A stretch of DNA of 64,000 bases from positions 3,113,664-3,177,663 of the forward strand of contig NZ_LT799418.1 of the NCBI RefSeq assembly GCF_900162725.1, given 5' to 3'. The position numbers and the translations under genes are program-made. The stretch's first letter is position 1; the number at the start of each line of letters is the position of its first letter. The notes below the pieces were generated by a model. The model saw only the letters and a list, made by a program, of their open reading frames with translations. It had not been told where the DNA came from and searched no databases. This DNA is from Parabacteroides sp. Marseille-P3160. Lineage in GTDB: Bacteria; Bacteroidota; Bacteroidia; Bacteroidales; Tannerellaceae. Positions 17,994 to 30,276 of the stretch are shown in pieces.

Positions 17994-18845
17994 TTAAAAA
18001 GACAAAGTCGTCAATACCGGGCAATGGTCGGATGGATAAAGATTATCCAGCGTTTCACTCAGCACTCCGTGGCGCAGCACGATGAAGTCGCCTTTCACAA
18101 AAATATAATCGATAAATCCCCGCTTTTCCAAAGGAGTGCGCCCGAAATTCTGAAAAGTCCAATCCGGCCCGTAAGTCAAAGCGGTAAGCAACTTCGTATG
18201 CATCAAATGACGCGGATCATTCTGTTGGGTCAAAACCTGGATCGGATCATCATCCGGTGTCGCATTAAAGTCGCCTGTTACAATTACAGATCGCCCTTCC
18301 GCCAATTCGTTTACTCGTTTCAAGATCAATAAAGCTCCTTCATGGCGAGCAACCTTACCGATATGATCCAAATGCGTATTCAGGAAAAAAAACTCTTTAT
18401 CCGTTTTTTTGTCCTTGAAGATGGCCCAGGTTGCAATACGCTCGCAGGCGGCATCCCAACCCTTTTTACCAACGGCAGTAGGATCTTCCGACAACCAAAA
18501 GTTACCGCTTTTCACGATCGAGAGGCGTTCCTTCTTATAAAGAATCGGAGAGTATTCTCCCTGCGTAGCGCCATCCGTACGTCCGACACCCACATAGGAA
18601 TAGCCGGGCAAACGTTTCAACAAATCCGTCAACTGATGGTGTAACACTTCCTGCGCTCCCAACAGATCCACTTGGTAGAACTTAATTACATTGGCGGCCA
18701 AGTCTTTCCGGTTCGACCATTGATTCGCTCCGTCCGACGGAGTATCCATTCGAATATTAAATGTCATCACTTGCAGAGGTTCTTCCGCTTTCAAAAATCC
18801 GGACATCAAAAAGAATGCACAAAACAAAAGGACATATTTTTTCAT
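17994..18845 (-). CDS. Secreted endonuclease/exonuclease/phosphatase-fold enzyme
   Basis: The 283-residue protein has a Sec signal (MKKYVLLFCAFFLMSGFLKAEE) and the full EEP-fold motif set: MTFNIRMDT (metal-binding Asn), LLGAQEVLHHQL (metal Glu), FLNTHLDHIG (catalytic His), VTGDFNATPDDDPI (Asp/Asn pair) and a final PSDHCPVLTTL (Asp-His). The fold covers DNases, sphingomyelinases and inositol phosphatases. An exported position makes extracellular nucleic acid or lipid phosphate a likely target; substrate unknown. Start at ATG 18845, since the longer frame opens with TTG. A -7-like TACCTTTG lies at 18869-18876 on the minus strand. Confidence 0.88.
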   Translation of the reverse strand: MKKYVLLFCAFFLMSGFLKAEEPLQVMTFNIRMDTPSDGANQWSNRKDLAANVIKFYQVDLLGAQEVLHHQLTDLLKRLPGYSYVGVGRTDGATQGEYSPILYKKERLSIVKSGNFWLSEDPTAVGKKGWDAACERIATWAIFKDKKTDKEFFFLNTHLDHIGKVARHEGALLILKRVNELAEGRSVIVTGDFNATPDDDPIQVLTQQNDPRHLMHTKLLTALTYGPDWTFQNFGRTPLEKRGFIDYIFVKGDFIVLRHGVLSETLDNLYPSDHCPVLTTLSF

Positions 18846-18912
18846 GTGTACCAATTTAAATAGTTATGCAAAGGTATAAATTTGATGTAGACCAAACGTT
18901 ACGTTCAGGTTA

Positions 18913-18949
18913 TAAAAAAAGCCACTGAAGCAAATCAGCAGCTTTTTTG
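18913..18949 (-). terminator. Terminator of the rpoBC operon
   Basis: Arms 18915-18922 and 18941-18948 form an AAAAAAGC/GCTTTTTT stem with an inner CTGA/TCAG extension and a poly-T exit on the minus strand, 18 bases after the rpoC stop. Confidence 0.78.
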
Positions 18950-18966
18950 TTTATTAAAGGATAATC

Positions 18967-21900
18967 TTAATATCCGGACTCATTATCTGCCGTATTAAAA
19001 TCAACTACATTTTTACGATTGGCAATGATACGGTCGAAATCTTCTTTCGCTCCGACGATCAGGCGATCGAATTCGCGTTGTCCGGTACCGGCCGGGATCA
19101 AATGTCCGCAAATAACATTCTCTTTCAGACCTTCCAGACGGTCTACTTTTCCATTGATGGCAGCTTCGTTTAAGACTTTGGTTGTTTCCTGGAAAGAAGC
19201 GGCCGACATGAAGCTGGTTGTCTGTAAAGCAGCACGGGTAATACCCTGAAGGATCTGGTTCGTGGTTGCAGGAATAGCATCACGGACTTCCACCAATTTC
19301 AGGTCACGGCGTTTCAACATACTGTTTTCATCGCGCAGTTTACGGGCAGTCACGATTTGGCCGGCCTTCAACGTCTGGGAATCACCGGCATCGACAACTA
19401 CTTTCTTGCCCCATACACGATCATTCTCCTCCATTACTTCCAATTTATCAACAACCTGTTGCTCCAGAAAACGAGTATCTCCCGGATCCAATACTTCCAC
19501 TTTACGCATCATCTGACGGACGATCACTTCAAAGTGCTTGTCATTGATCTTCACACCCTGTAGGCGGTATACATCCTGTACTTCGTTTACAATGTATTCT
19601 TGTACAGCCGTAGGCCCCTTGATAGCCAGGATGTCGGCCGGCGTAATAGCTCCGTCCGATAAAGGCATACCGGCGCGTACATAGTCGTTCTCCTGTACCA
19701 ATAATTGTTTGGACAACGGTACCATGTATTTCTTCACCTCGCCTAATTTCGAAGTAACGGTCAACTCACGATTTCCGCGCTTGATCTTTCCGAATTGGAC
19801 TTCCCCGTCGATTTCGGAAACAACGGCAGGATTGGACGGGTTACGAGCCTCGAAAAGTTCCGTTACACGCGGAAGACCACCCGTGATATCACCGGCTTTA
19901 CCTACCGCACGCGGTATCTTAACCAAAACTTCACCTGCTTTAATCAGATCTTTATTGTCCTTGATGACGTGTGCACCCAGAGGCAAAGAATAATTCTTCA
20001 AATAATTGCCTTTCTCATCGACAATATGGGCGGAAGGAGCTTTCGTCTTGTCTTTCGATTCGATGATAATCTTCTCCTTCAATCCGGTCGTTTCGTCGTT
20101 TTCAACCTTGTAAGTGATGTTTTCAATCAAATTCTCGAATTCGATCTTACCGGTTACTTCCGAAACGATAACAGCATTAAACGGGTCCCACTCGAGGATT
20201 ACATCACCCTTCTTAATGGCGCTTCCGCTAGCCATGAACAACTTGGAACCGTACGGGATGTTATGCGTATGCAAAACGATCTTCGTATTCGGATCGACGA
20301 TACGCATTTCGGCCAAACGGCTTACCACAACGGCATATTTCTTTTTAGTTGTTTCGTCGGTAACGTCAACCGTACGCAATTCATCTATTTCCAGCACACC
20401 GTCATATTTGGAAACCAAACTGTTTTCCGTAGCGATGTTGGAAGCGATACCTCCGACGTGGAATGTACGCAATGTCAACTGGGTTCCCGGCTCTCCAATG
20501 GATTGTGCAGCAATAACTCCTACTACTTCTCCTTTTTGAACCATACGGCCCGTTGCAAGGTTACGACCGTAACACTTTGCACAAACGCCTTTCTTGGATT
20601 CACAAGTCAAAACGGAACGAATTTCTACGCTCTCAATCGGAGAGTTTTGAATAATCTTAGCCGCATCTTCCCTTATTTCTTCGCCCGAAGCAACAATGAG
20701 TTCTCCGGTCGTCGGATGTATTATATCATGTACCGATACACGTCCTAATATTCGTTCATACAAAGAAGCAATTACCTCTTCATTGTTCTTTAATTCCGTA
20801 CATAACAGGCCTCGAAGTGTACCGCAGTCTTCTTCATTAATGATAACATCATGTGAGACATCAACCAGACGACGCGTCAAATACCCCGCATCGGCTGTCT
20901 TAAGAGCGGTATCCGCCAAACCTTTACGGGCACCGTGCGTTGAAATAAAGTATTCAAGTACAGACAATCCTTCTTTAAAGTTGGATAGAATCGGATTCTC
21001 AATAATCTGACCCCCTTCTGCTCCACTTTTTTGAGGTTTGGCCATCAAACCACGCATACCGGACAACTGGCGAATCTGTTCTTTCGAACCACGGGCTCCG
21101 GAATCCATCATCATATAGACGGAATTGAATCCCGCATTGTCTTCGCTCAATTGCTTCATCAAAATATTGGAAAGCCTGCTGTTGACATGCGTCCAAGTAT
21201 CGATGATCTGATTGTAACGTTCGTTATAGGTAATGAATCCCATGCTGTAATTCGCCAAAATCTGCTCGACTTCATCATACCCTTCTTTTACCAAATCATC
21301 TTTTTCCTTTGGAATAAGAACGTCTGCCAAGTTGAAAGACAAACCTCCCTTAAAGGCCATGTAATACCCAAGGTTCTTAATATCATCCAGGAATTGGGCC
21401 GTGCGGGCCACTCCGCAAGTCTTGATCACCGTACCGATAATATCGCGAAGCGCTTTCTTTCCCAACACTTCATTGATATAACCAACCTCTTCCGGTACCA
21501 CTTCGTTTACCATCAGACGGCCGACAGAGGTTTCAAGCATTTTCTTGCCTATTTTGCCTTCTTCATCCAAGTCGTTTACATAAACCTTGATCGGAGCATG
21601 GATATCGACTCTTTTTTCATTGTAGGCAATGGTTGCTTCTTCCGGTCCGTAAAAGACCAAACCTTGTCCTAATGTGTCCGGGCGAAGTTTGGTTATGTAG
21701 TATAGACCTAAGACCATATCCTGAGAAGGCACTGTAATAGGAGCGCCATTCGCCGGGTTTAATATATTATGCGAAGCAAGCATCAGCATCTGGGCTTCCA
21801 GAATTGCATCGTTTCCTAAAGGTAAATGCACAGCCATCTGGTCACCATCAAAGTCCGCATTAAAGGCCGTACAAGCCAATGGGTGCAATTGAATAGCTTT

Positions 21901-23262
21901 CCCTTCGATTAATTTCGGCTGAAACGCCTGGATACCTAAACGGTGCAATGTCGGGGCGCGGTTCAATAAGACCGGATGGCCTTTCATTACATATTCCAGG
22001 ATATCCCAAACAACCGGTTCCTTACGATCGACAATTTTCTTAGCCGACTTAACCGTTTTGACGATTCCACGTTCAATCAGCTTACGGATAATAAACGGTT
22101 TGTAAAGTTCGGCAGCCATTCCTTTCGGCAATCCGCACTCATGCATCTTTAATTCGGGACCGACCACAATAACAGAACGGGCGGAATAATCGACACGTTT
22201 ACCCAATAGATTTTGGCGGAAACGGCCTTGTTTTCCTTTCAAACTGTCGGAAAGGGATTTCAACGGGCGATTGGCATCCGTCTTAACAGCGCTCGATTTG
22301 CGTGAGTTATCGAATAATGAGTCGACAGCCTCTTGTAGCATACGTTTCTCATTACGCAGGATAACTTCCGGCGCCTTGATATCGATCAATCGTTTCAAAC
22401 GATTATTACGGATAATCACCCGGCGATACAGATCATTTAAGTCGGAAGTGGCGAAACGGCCTCCATCCAATGGGACCAGCGGCCGCAATTCCGGTGGAAT
22501 TACAGGAACGACCTTAACGATCATCCATTCCGGTTTATTACGCCCTTTGGATGCGCGGAAAGATTCTACAACCTGCAAGCGCTTCAAGGCTTCGGTCTTT
22601 CTCTGCTGTGAAGTATCTGTCATAGCACGATGGCGCAATTCATATGAAAGACCATCCAGATCCAAACGCGCCAACAAATCATAAACAGCTTCCGCTCCGA
22701 TTTTGGCAATGAATTTGTTCGGATCCGTATCTTCCAACAGTTGATTCTCTTTCGGCAGATTATCCAGTATCTGAAGATATTCTTCTTCGGAAAGAAGGTC
22801 CATTTCAGCGACGGAATCAACACTACCCGGTTGGATAACCACGTAGCGCTCGTAATAGATGATCGAATCGAGCTTCTTCGTCGGTAATCCCAACAAATAG
22901 CCGATCTTATTCGGAAGTGAACGGAAATACCAGATATGAGCTACAGGAACAACCAGATGAATGTGCCCCATACGTTCACGACGAACTTTTTTCTCCGTAA
23001 CTTCCACACCGCAACGATCGCAAACAATGCCCTTATACCGGATACGTTTGTATTTACCGCAATGGCATTCATAGTCCTTGACAGGGCCAAAAATACGTTC
23101 GCAGAAGAGACCGTCCCGTTCGGGTTTGTAAGTACGATAATTGATCGTCTCCGGTTTAAGCACTTCACCGCTTGAATTTTCAAGTATTTCTTCCGGCGAA
23201 GCTAAACCAATCGTAATTTTTGTAAAGTTACTCTTTATCTTATTTTCTTTTCTAAAAGCCAT
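18967..23262 (-). CDS. rpoC: DNA-directed RNA polymerase beta' subunit
   Basis: The 1431-residue catalytic subunit has an N-terminal zinc ribbon ([19 protein letters not shown]), the absolutely conserved Mg-binding loop [14 protein letters not shown], the trigger-loop region with [16 protein letters not shown], and a second zinc site [13 protein letters not shown]. Length is normal for Bacteroidetes, which lack the large beta' insertion of proteobacteria. It follows rpoB by 74 bases on the same transcript and ends in the terminator at 18913-18949. The start ATG is preceded by an A/T-rich leader. Confidence 0.99.
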   Translation of the reverse strand: MAFRKENKIKSNFTKITIGLASPEEILENSSGEVLKPETINYRTYKPERDGLFCERIFGPVKDYECHCGKYKRIRYKGIVCDRCGVEVTEKKVRRERMGHIHLVVPVAHIWYFRSLPNKIGYLLGLPTKKLDSIIYYERYVVIQPGSVDSVAEMDLLSEEEYLQILDNLPKENQLLEDTDPNKFIAKIGAEAVYDLLARLDLDGLSYELRHRAMTDTSQQRKTEALKRLQVVESFRASKGRNKPEWMIVKVVPVIPPELRPLVPLDGGRFATSDLNDLYRRVIIRNNRLKRLIDIKAPEVILRNEKRMLQEAVDSLFDNSRKSSAVKTDANRPLKSLSDSLKGKQGRFRQNLLGKRVDYSARSVIVVGPELKMHECGLPKGMAAELYKPFIIRKLIERGIVKTVKSAKKIVDRKEPVVWDILEYVMKGHPVLLNRAPTLHRLGIQAFQPKLIEGKAIQLHPLACTAFNADFDGDQMAVHLPLGNDAILEAQMLMLASHNILNPANGAPITVPSQDMVLGLYYITKLRPDTLGQGLVFYGPEEATIAYNEKRVDIHAPIKVYVNDLDEEGKIGKKMLETSVGRLMVNEVVPEEVGYINEVLGKKALRDIIGTVIKTCGVARTAQFLDDIKNLGYYMAFKGGLSFNLADVLIPKEKDDLVKEGYDEVEQILANYSMGFITYNERYNQIIDTWTHVNSRLSNILMKQLSEDNAGFNSVYMMMDSGARGSKEQIRQLSGMRGLMAKPQKSGAEGGQIIENPILSNFKEGLSVLEYFISTHGARKGLADTALKTADAGYLTRRLVDVSHDVIINEEDCGTLRGLLCTELKNNEEVIASLYERILGRVSVHDIIHPTTGELIVASGEEIREDAAKIIQNSPIESVEIRSVLTCESKKGVCAKCYGRNLATGRMVQKGEVVGVIAAQSIGEPGTQLTLRTFHVGGIASNIATENSLVSKYDGVLEIDELRTVDVTDETTKKKYAVVVSRLAEMRIVDPNTKIVLHTHNIPYGSKLFMASGSAIKKGDVILEWDPFNAVIVSEVTGKIEFENLIENITYKVENDETTGLKEKIIIESKDKTKAPSAHIVDEKGNYLKNYSLPLGAHVIKDNKDLIKAGEVLVKIPRAVGKAGDITGGLPRVTELFEARNPSNPAVVSEIDGEVQFGKIKRGNRELTVTSKLGEVKKYMVPLSKQLLVQENDYVRAGMPLSDGAITPADILAIKGPTAVQEYIVNEVQDVYRLQGVKINDKHFEVIVRQMMRKVEVLDPGDTRFLEQQVVDKLEVMEENDRVWGKKVVVDAGDSQTLKAGQIVTARKLRDENSMLKRRDLKLVEVRDAIPATTNQILQGITRAALQTTSFMSAASFQETTKVLNEAAINGKVDRLEGLKENVICGHLIPAGTGQREFDRLIVGAKEDFDRIIANRKNVVDFNTADNESGY

Positions 23263-23336
23263 ATTCTTTAGTTATAAAGAGTTATCAATCTATTAAACAG
23301 ATAAGAAAACTCGTCCATCCGTATAATCTTAAATTA

Positions 23337-26300
23337 TTAATCCAATGTGAAACTTAGGCAGAGACCTCTCAATTCATGAAGCAATACGTTCAAAGATTCC
23401 GGTATGCCGGGTTGCGGCATCGGATCTCCTTTTACAATGGCTTCATAAGCTTTCGAACGGCCTACGACATCATCGGATTTAATGGTTAGAATCTCCTGCA
23501 AAATATGTGCTGCGCCGAATGCTTCCAGCGCCCAAACTTCCATTTCTCCGAAACGTTGTCCACCAAACTGGGCTTTACCCCCTAATGGCTGCTGGGTAAT
23601 CAAAGAATACGGTCCGATCGAACGGGCGTGCATCTTATCATCAACCATATGCCCTAATTTCAAGAAATAGGTTACACCCACCGTAGCCGGCTGGTCAAAT
23701 CTTTCTCCGGTTCCACCGTCATATAAGTATGTCTTTCCATAACGAGGCAAACCGGCTTTATCCATCCATGAATCCAGGTCTTCCAAAGAAGCTCCGTTAA
23801 AAATAGGCGTCGCGAATTTGACATTCAGCTTCTGACCTGCCCATCCGAGAACAGCTTCAAAAATCTGTCCCAAGTTCATACGCGAAGGCACACCCAGCGG
23901 ATTCAAACAAAGATCGACCGGCGTTCCATCTGCAAGGAAAGGCATATCTTCCTGACGCACGATTTTGGAAACAATACCTTTGTTTCCGTGGCGTCCGGCC
24001 ATTTTATCCCCTACCTGAATCTTACGTTTCTTGGCTATATAAACTTTCGCTATCTGAACGATACCGGTAGGTAATTCATCTCCGATAGTGATATCGAATT
24101 TTTTACGCCTTAACTCGGCATCCAGTTCCTTATACTTCTTCAGATAATTCAATATAACCTGTTTGATCAAGTCGTTCTTATGGTCATCTGTGGTCCATTT
24201 GCTGACTTGGACAGCGTTATAATCCAATTCTTCCAAAGCTTTCCGTGAAAATTTAGCCCCTCTGGCAATGATGTCGGTATTCAAATAATCCTTTACGCCC
24301 TGCGAGGTCTTGCCATTCGTGAGCGCCAGTAATTTTTCAACCAAGACATTCTTCAATTCGGCCATCTTCACTTCATACTCTTCATCCAACTTCGGAAGGA
24401 TCGCCTTATCCGTCAATCTGGATTTGCGCTTTTTAATCGTTTTAGAGAATAAAGCAGTATCTATGACAACTCCTCTCAAAGAAGGAGTCGCTTTCAATGA
24501 AGCATCTTTTACATCACCGGCCTTGTCGCCGAAAATAGCCCGCAAAAGCTTTTCCTCCGGCGAAGGGTCGGATTCTCCCTTCGGAGTAATCTTCCCAATA
24601 AGGATATCTCCGGGTTCAATCCGCGCTCCTACACGAACGATTCCCCTTTCATCCAGATTCCGGGTTGCATCTTCGCTTACGTTAGGAATATCGGAAGTCA
24701 ATTCCTCCATTCCGCGTTTCGTTTCGCGCACTTCCAGAATATATTCATCAACATGTACGGAAGTAAAGAAGTCTTCACGAACCATACGTTCGTTCAACAC
24801 AATGGCATCTTCGTAATTGTATCCTTTCCACGGCATATAGGCCACCTTTACATTGCGGCCCAAAGCGAGTTCCCCTTTCTGGGTAGAATATCCTTCCGTC
24901 AGAATATCACCGGCTTTGACGATCTGCCCGACTTCGCAAATCGGACGCAGGTCGACGGTCGTACTCTGATTGGTCTTACGCCATTTAGGTATCACATAGG
25001 TTTTAATGGAATCATCAAAACTAACGAATTCTTCTTCTTCCGTCCGATCGTATTTTATCTTGATGCATGTTGCATCCACATAGACAATTTCGCCTTCTCC
25101 TTCTGCAACAATCTGTGTCCGGGAGTCTTGGGCAACTTGCCCTTCAATACCCGTTCCCACAATCGGAGCGTCTGTGCGGATCAAAGGAACAGCCTGGCGC
25201 ATCATGTTCGATCCCATCAATGCGCGGTTGGCGTCATCATGTTCCAGGAACGGAATGAGGGAAGCCGCTATTGAAGCAATCTGCGTCGGGGACACATCCA
25301 TTAAATCCACTTCATCGGGACTGACAACCGGGAAATCTGCCTCAAATCTTGATTTAATCTTATCATCAATAAATTTGCCTGCATTGTCCAACGGCGCATT
25401 TCCCTGGGCAATAGTCATCTCCTCCTCCTCTTCGGCGGTATAATATTTCAATCCGCTATCCGAGAAATCGACTTTACCATCCTTTACCGTCCGGTAGGGA
25501 GTTGTAATGAATCCCAGATCACTGATTTTTGCATAAACGCAAAGAGAAGAGATCAAACCAATATTCGGGCCTTCCGGCGTTTCGATCGGACAAAGCCGGC
25601 CGTAATGCGTATAATGCACGTCACGGACTTCGAAGCCGGCACGTTCTCTCGACAAACCGCCGGGGCCTAAGGCAGACAAACGACGTTTGTGGGTAATCTC
25701 GGCCAACGGATTCGTCTGATCCATAAACTGCGACAAGGCGTTGGTTCCGAAGAACGAATTTACGACAGACGAAATCGTCTTGGCATTAATCAAATCGATC
25801 GGTGTAAAGACTTCATTATCCCGAACGTTCATTCTTTCACGAACCGTACGCGACATACGAGCCAATCCGATACCGAATTGATTGTATAATTGTTCACCGA
25901 CCGTTCTCACGCGCCGGTTGCTTAAATGGTCGATATCATCAACAACAGCCTTTGAATTGATCAATTCAATCAAATACTTGATGATTTCAATAATATCTTC
26001 CTTTGTAAGGACTTTTACGTCCTCACTGGTAGACAAATTCAGTTTTTTATTGATCCTGTACCGTCCTACTTCTCCCAAGTCATACCGCTTTTCAGAGAAA
26101 AACAAGTTGTTTATGACTTCACGTGCGCTAGTGTCATCTGCCGGTTCGGCATTTCTCAGCTGACGATAAATATACAGTACGGCCTCTTTTTCCGAATTAC
26201 TCGGATCTTTCTGCAAAGTATTATAGATAATTGCATAATCGGAAAGATTCAAATCTTCACGATGCAACAAAATAGACTGCGTTCCGGATTCGACGATAGC

Positions 26301-27149
26301 CTCTATGTTATCGGCATCCAGAATGGACTCGCGATCAATAATAACGTCATTCCGTTCAATGGAAACGACCTCACCTGTATCTTCATCCACAAAATCCTCA
26401 ACCCATGTCTTTAAGACACGAGCAGCCAACTTCCGACCAATTAATTTTTTTAAGTTCGATTTTGTAACCTTTACTTCTTCTGCAAGATTGAATATCTCCA
26501 AAATATCTTTGTCACTCTCATAACCGATTGCACGAAGGAGCGTAGTTACCGGTAATTTCTTTTTACGATCGATATAAGCATACATGACATTATTGATGTC
26601 CGTTGCAAATTCGATCCAAGATCCTTTAAAAGGAATAATACGGGCAGAATATAATTTCGTACCATTGGCATGGATACTCTGTCCGAAGAACACGCCGGGA
26701 GATCGGTGCAATTGAGATACAACCACACGCTCAGCCCCGTTAATCACGAATGTACCTCTTTCCGTCATATACGGGATCGGTCCAAGATAGACATCCTGAA
26801 TAACCGTATCGAAATCTTCGTGGTCAGGATCCGTACAATAAAGCTTCAGTTTTGCCTTCAAGGGAACACTGTAAGTCAAACCACGGGCAATACATTCATC
26901 GATCGTGTAACGGGGAGGATCTACATAATAATCCAAAAACTCCAACACAAAATTATTACGCGTATCTGCTATCGGAAAATTTTCAGCAAATACTTTATAC
27001 AAACCCTCTTTTTTTCTTTTTTCGGGAGGTGTGTCAAGTTGAAGAAAGTCTTGAAAGGATTTCAATTGTACTTCGAGAAAGTCCGGATAGGGGAGAAAAT
27101 TCTTGACCGAAGCAAAATTAATTCTTTGGTTTTCAGCTGTTGAAGACAT
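23337..27149 (-). CDS. rpoB: DNA-directed RNA polymerase beta subunit
   Basis: The 1270-residue catalytic subunit includes the rifampicin-pocket region ([33 protein letters not shown]), where substitutions give resistance in many bacteria. The visible residues ([17 protein letters not shown]) are wild-type-like. Downstream are KGYNYEDAI, the [12 protein letters not shown] switch block and the C-terminal [21 protein letters not shown]. It follows rplL through a 108-base gap that contains an attenuator-like hairpin (27190-27229). Stop to rpoC start is 74 bases. Confidence 0.99.
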   Translation of the reverse strand: MSSTAENQRINFASVKNFLPYPDFLEVQLKSFQDFLQLDTPPEKRKKEGLYKVFAENFPIADTRNNFVLEFLDYYVDPPRYTIDECIARGLTYSVPLKAKLKLYCTDPDHEDFDTVIQDVYLGPIPYMTERGTFVINGAERVVVSQLHRSPGVFFGQSIHANGTKLYSARIIPFKGSWIEFATDINNVMYAYIDRKKKLPVTTLLRAIGYESDKDILEIFNLAEEVKVTKSNLKKLIGRKLAARVLKTWVEDFVDEDTGEVVSIERNDVIIDRESILDADNIEAIVESGTQSILLHREDLNLSDYAIIYNTLQKDPSNSEKEAVLYIYRQLRNAEPADDTSAREVINNLFFSEKRYDLGEVGRYRINKKLNLSTSEDVKVLTKEDIIEIIKYLIELINSKAVVDDIDHLSNRRVRTVGEQLYNQFGIGLARMSRTVRERMNVRDNEVFTPIDLINAKTISSVVNSFFGTNALSQFMDQTNPLAEITHKRRLSALGPGGLSRERAGFEVRDVHYTHYGRLCPIETPEGPNIGLISSLCVYAKISDLGFITTPYRTVKDGKVDFSDSGLKYYTAEEEEEMTIAQGNAPLDNAGKFIDDKIKSRFEADFPVVSPDEVDLMDVSPTQIASIAASLIPFLEHDDANRALMGSNMMRQAVPLIRTDAPIVGTGIEGQVAQDSRTQIVAEGEGEIVYVDATCIKIKYDRTEEEEFVSFDDSIKTYVIPKWRKTNQSTTVDLRPICEVGQIVKAGDILTEGYSTQKGELALGRNVKVAYMPWKGYNYEDAIVLNERMVREDFFTSVHVDEYILEVRETKRGMEELTSDIPNVSEDATRNLDERGIVRVGARIEPGDILIGKITPKGESDPSPEEKLLRAIFGDKAGDVKDASLKATPSLRGVVIDTALFSKTIKKRKSRLTDKAILPKLDEEYEVKMAELKNVLVEKLLALTNGKTSQGVKDYLNTDIIARGAKFSRKALEELDYNAVQVSKWTTDDHKNDLIKQVILNYLKKYKELDAELRRKKFDITIGDELPTGIVQIAKVYIAKKRKIQVGDKMAGRHGNKGIVSKIVRQEDMPFLADGTPVDLCLNPLGVPSRMNLGQIFEAVLGWAGQKLNVKFATPIFNGASLEDLDSWMDKAGLPRYGKTYLYDGGTGERFDQPATVGVTYFLKLGHMVDDKMHARSIGPYSLITQQPLGGKAQFGGQRFGEMEVWALEAFGAAHILQEILTIKSDDVVGRSKAYEAIVKGDPMPQPGIPESLNVLLHELRGLCLSFTLD

Positions 27150-27189
27150 TTAATAGGGAATTAATTGAACTTTTTAAAATATTAGACAC

Positions 27190-27229
27190 AAAAAGGTTAA
27201 GAATCTTCTTAAGACGAAGACTCTTAACC
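27190..27229 (-). terminator. Attenuator-like hairpin between rplL and rpoB
   Basis: Arms 27195-27208 and 27216-27229 pair over 14 positions with a single mismatch, and on the minus strand five T follow (27190-27194). The position matches the partial terminator known between rplL and rpoB in E. coli, which makes ribosomal protein mRNA more abundant than polymerase mRNA. Read-through efficiency here is not known. Confidence 0.7.
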
Positions 27230-27257
27230 AAAACACCTGGTTACCAGGCTATAAGTA

Positions 27258-27632
27258 CTATTTAAGCTCAACTTCAGCTCCGGCTTCTTCCAGACTTTTC
27301 TTTAATGCTTCAGCATCTGCTTTTGCAATGCCTTCTTTAATATTGCTGGGAGCGCTATCCACTAAATCTTTAGCTTCTTTCAATCCAAGGCCTGTTAATT
27401 CCTTTACTAATTTAACGATTGCCAATTTATTAGCGCCGGCTGCTTTCAAAACAACGTCAAAAGCACTTTTTTCTTCAACCGCTTCAGCACCACCAGCAGC
27501 AGGAGCAGCAACAGCTACAGCTGCAGCAGCAGGTTCGATACCATATTCTTCTTTAAGGATCGTAGCCAACTCGCTAACTTCTTTTACGGTTAAGTTTACT
27601 AATTGTTCTGCAAAAGCTTTCAAATCTGCCAT
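27258..27632 (-). CDS. rplL: 50S ribosomal protein L7/L12
   Basis: The 124-residue stalk protein has an N-terminal dimerisation domain (residues 1-33), an Ala/Gly-rich flexible hinge ([14 protein letters not shown]), and a C-terminal globular domain with KTAFDVVL-like [16 protein letters not shown] and [17 protein letters not shown]. It forms the mobile stalk that recruits EF-Tu and EF-G, anchored by L10, encoded 41 bases upstream. The mRNA then meets the attenuator before rpoB. Confidence 0.98.
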   Translation of the reverse strand: MADLKAFAEQLVNLTVKEVSELATILKEEYGIEPAAAAVAVAAPAAGGAEAVEEKSAFDVVLKAAGANKLAIVKLVKELTGLGLKEAKDLVDSAPSNIKEGIAKADAEALKKSLEEAGAEVELK

Positions 27633-27673
27633 TTTTTGTATGTATTAAATGTTTATTTATCGAATATTATAAA

Positions 27674-28198
27674 TTATCTTTCTGCCAGAGTAGTCAATAC
27701 TCCGTGAATTGTTTGTCCTGAGGACTGGAGAGCCGAAATAACATTCTTGGCCGGTGATTGCAACAAAGCGATCACATCGCCAATCAGTTCGTTCTTACTC
27801 TTGATATTTACGAGAGCCTCCAGGTTCTCAGCACCAATGTAAAAGCTTTCCTGTACATAAGCGGCTTTCAACTGGGGTTTACCCTCTCCTTTGGTTGCTT
27901 TTGTAAAATCCTTGATCAGGCGGGCAGGAACATTAGCCACGTCACAAAACATGACTGCCGTATTTCCTTTCACAACGTCATATAAAGCGGAAAAATCGCC
28001 TTCTACGTTTTCCAACGCTTTGATCAACAAGGTATTCTTTACCAGAACCAACTTAATATCGTTCTTGAAGCATTCTCTTCTCAACCGACTGGTTTTCTCT
28101 GCATTCAATGCTTCGATATCCGTCAGATAGAAATTTGAATATTTCTGAATCTTTTCTGTCAGTTCTCCTATGATTATGCTTTTATCTTCCTTTCTCAT
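27674..28198 (-). CDS. rplJ: 50S ribosomal protein L10
   Basis: The 174-residue L7/L12 stalk base protein is recognised by the N-terminal KIQKYSNFYLTDIEALNAEKTSRLRRE, VKNTLLIKALEN and the C-terminal helix region that carries L7/L12 dimers. It is 12 bases downstream of rplA. The leader between L1 and L10 that serves autoregulation in E. coli is absent at this spacing, so control must lie upstream or in the coding region. Confidence 0.97.
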   Translation of the reverse strand: MRKEDKSIIIGELTEKIQKYSNFYLTDIEALNAEKTSRLRRECFKNDIKLVLVKNTLLIKALENVEGDFSALYDVVKGNTAVMFCDVANVPARLIKDFTKATKGEGKPQLKAAYVQESFYIGAENLEALVNIKSKNELIGDVIALLQSPAKNVISALQSSGQTIHGVLTTLAER

Positions 28199-28210
28199 TG
28201 TTTCGATTTT

Positions 28211-28909
28211 TTAAATTTCTTCAACTGATTTAGGGTCAATCTTAATACCCGCACTCATTGTACTTGAAAGATAAATGCTTTTAATATAGGCTCCTTTTGC
28301 CGAAGTAGGCTTCAATTTCAACAGCATTGAAATGAATTCCTTCGCATTGTCACGGATCTGATCTGCGTTAAAAGAAACTTTTCCAATAGAGGTATGTACA
28401 ATACCGGACTTATCGACTTTAAAATCAATCTTTCCTTGTTTTACTTCTTTCACGGCGTTTCCGATTTCATTGGTAACCGTACCGCTCTTCGGATTCGGCA
28501 TTAAGCCCCTCGGGCCTAAAACACGTCCTAAAACACCGATTTTACCCATTACCGAAGGCTGCGTGATGATGACATCAACATCGGTCCAACCGCCTTTTAT
28601 TTTTTCGATATATTCGTCCAGGCCCACATAATCAGCTCCTGCTTCCGTTGCTTCGGCTTCCTTATCCGGTGTACATAACGCAAGTACTCTCACTTGTTTT
28701 CCTGTTCCATGAGGCAGTGAAACCACGCCTCTTACCATTTGATTGGCCTTACGGGGATCGACTCCCAAACGGACATCCACATCTACGGAAGCATCGAACT
28801 TGGTTGTAGTAATTTCTTTAACCAAACCGGCCGCTTCTTTTAATGAATAGAATTTCCCAGCTTCAATCTTGCCCAAAGCCAACTTCTGATTTTTTGTAAG
28901 TTTACTCAT
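28211..28909 (-). CDS. rplA: 50S ribosomal protein L1
   Basis: The 232-residue L1 stalk protein has the two-domain pattern [24 protein letters not shown] ... [11 protein letters not shown] ... [15 protein letters not shown]1 binds 23S rRNA helix 76-78 and guides release of deacylated tRNA; in many bacteria it represses its own mRNA. It follows rplK by 17 bases, as in the universal rplK-rplA order. Confidence 0.98.
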   Translation of the reverse strand: MSKLTKNQKLALGKIEAGKFYSLKEAAGLVKEITTTKFDASVDVDVRLGVDPRKANQMVRGVVSLPHGTGKQVRVLALCTPDKEAEATEAGADYVGLDEYIEKIKGGWTDVDVIITQPSVMGKIGVLGRVLGPRGLMPNPKSGTVTNEIGNAVKEVKQGKIDFKVDKSGIVHTSIGKVSFNADQIRDNAKEFISMLLKLKPTSAKGAYIKSIYLSSTMSAGIKIDPKSVEEI

Positions 28910-28926
28910 TTTTCAATTGAAGTTTA

Positions 28927-29370
28927 TTAATTATTTCCCGGGAATGCCCCTTTGACAGTAATACCCATGCTTCTTGCCGTACCGGCAACCATTTTCATGG
29001 CCGCTTCGACAGTGAAGCAGTTCAAATCGACAATCTTGTCTTCTGCTATCGCCTTTACCGTATCCCAGGTTATTTCAGCTACCTTTTTACGATTCGGCTC
29101 TGCGGAACCACCCTTTACTTTGGCTGCTTCCAACAATTGGATGGCAACCGGAGGGGTTTTAACGACAAAATCGAAAGACTTATCTGAATAGTAAGTAATG
29201 ATCACAGGTAAGACTTTTCCAGCCTTGTCTTGAGTCTTGGCGTTAAATTGCTTGCAAAACTCCATAATATTAACACCCTTAGAACCTAAAGCAGGTCCTA
29301 CTGGGGGAGAAGGGTTTGCTGCTCCTCCTTTTATCTGCAATTTAATTTGTCCAGCAACTTCTTTAGCCAT
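28927..29370 (-). CDS. rplK: 50S ribosomal protein L11
   Basis: The 147-residue protein has the Pro-rich N-terminal segment [24 protein letters not shown], the thiostrepton-binding face, and a C-terminal rRNA-binding domain ending TARSMGI. It forms the GTPase-associated centre with 23S rRNA. It is the first ribosomal protein gene after nusG (63-base gap). Confidence 0.98.
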   Translation of the reverse strand: MAKEVAGQIKLQIKGGAANPSPPVGPALGSKGVNIMEFCKQFNAKTQDKAGKVLPVIITYYSDKSFDFVVKTPPVAIQLLEAAKVKGGSAEPNRKKVAEITWDTVKAIAEDKIVDLNCFTVEAAMKMVAGTARSMGITVKGAFPGNN

Positions 29371-29433
29371 TTTTCTAAATTTTAGAGATATAAATAAAAC
29401 ACGGAAAGAATGGTGTAATCCGTAACAACCACC

Positions 29434-29976
29434 CTATTCTTTCTCAACTTGCATATAACCTAACTCCAGCGGGGTCTTGCGTCCGAAGATTTTGACCATC
29501 ACTTTCAGTTTCTTTTTCTCGGCGTTGACTTCTTCGATTACTCCGGAGAAACCGTTGAAAGGACCGTAAATTACCTTTACGTTTTCACCCACATAGTATT
29601 GGATATCCATATCTTCTTGTTGTTCCTGCAGTTCGTCGACCGTACCTAAAATACGATTCACTTCCGAAGGGCGCAACGGGCTCGGATTGTCTAATCCACC
29701 CAGAAATCCGATTACATTGGGAATTTCGCGTAAACGATGCACAACCTCTCCAACCAAATTAGCTTCCACCAATACGTAACCCGGCAAGTAAGCTCTTTCT
29801 TTCATCACTTTCTTACCATTACGCACCGTAAAAGTTTTTTCCGTGGGAATTAAAACTTGTGAAACGTATTCTCCCAAATCCGTATTTTTAATTTCGGCTT
29901 CGAGATATTCACGAACTTTATTCTCTTTTCCGCTTATAGCACGGAGAACATAGAATTTCTTTTGATCATCAGACAT
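29434..29976 (-). CDS. nusG: Transcription termination/antitermination factor NusG
   Basis: The 180-residue NGN-plus-KOW protein has the N-terminal FYVLRAISGKENKVREYL, the PGYVLVEANL and VIGFLG motifs, and the KOW domain VKVIYGPFNGFSGVIEEVN. NusG rides on RNA polymerase, supports processivity and links it to Rho or the ribosome. It lies 11 bases downstream of secE, the conserved arrangement. Confidence 0.98.
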   Translation of the reverse strand: MSDDQKKFYVLRAISGKENKVREYLEAEIKNTDLGEYVSQVLIPTEKTFTVRNGKKVMKERAYLPGYVLVEANLVGEVVHRLREIPNVIGFLGGLDNPSPLRPSEVNRILGTVDELQEQQEDMDIQYYVGENVKVIYGPFNGFSGVIEEVNAEKKKLKVMVKIFGRKTPLELGYMQVEKE

Positions 29977-29987
29977 AGTCGCTCTGA

Positions 29988-30182
29988 TTATAAAATTCGT
30001 TCGTAAACAAAACGCATCAACCCTTCAAACCCGAAGTCTATCACAAAGATAAATGCTGCAATTACCAGGGAAGCAGACAGGACGACCACAGCACTATTGG
30101 ATAACTCTGTTCTTGTAGGCCAAGAAACTTTATATACAAGCTCGTTATATGATTCCTTGAAATATGTAAGTATCTTTTTCAT
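29988..30182 (-). CDS. secE: Preprotein translocase subunit SecE
   Basis: The 64-residue single-span SecE has an amphipathic N-terminal helix (ILTYFKESYNELVYKVSWPTR), with the conserved KVSWPT motif, and one transmembrane helix (AVVVLSASLVIAAFIFVIDFG). It clamps SecY in the inner-membrane channel. It lies 16 bases after tRNA-Trp and directly ahead of nusG. Confidence 0.96.
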   Translation of the reverse strand: MKKILTYFKESYNELVYKVSWPTRTELSNSAVVVLSASLVIAAFIFVIDFGFEGLMRFVYERIL

Positions 30183-30198
30183 TATCTATAGATATTAG

Positions 30199-30271
30199 CA
30201 CGGAAGGAGAGGCTCGAACTCCCGACACCTGGTTTTGGAGACCAGTGCTCTACCAACTGAGCTACTTCCGT
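30199..30271 (-). tRNA. tRNA-Trp (anticodon CCA)
   Basis: The 73-nt cloverleaf has acceptor ACGGAAG/CTTCCGT with discriminator G, D-arm GCTC...GAGC, anticodon stem CTGGT/ACCAG with CCA in the loop, and T-arm with TTCGAGC. It sits between tuf and secE, a Bacteroidetes feature not found in the E. coli version of the cluster. Confidence 0.95.
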
Positions 30272-30276
30272 AAATA

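Noticed and set aside
19795..20748. Long plus-strand open frame (317 codons) opposite rpoC
   Set aside because: It lies wholly inside the well-supported rpoC gene on the other strand, and the translation has no family-like features. It is a codon-bias shadow.
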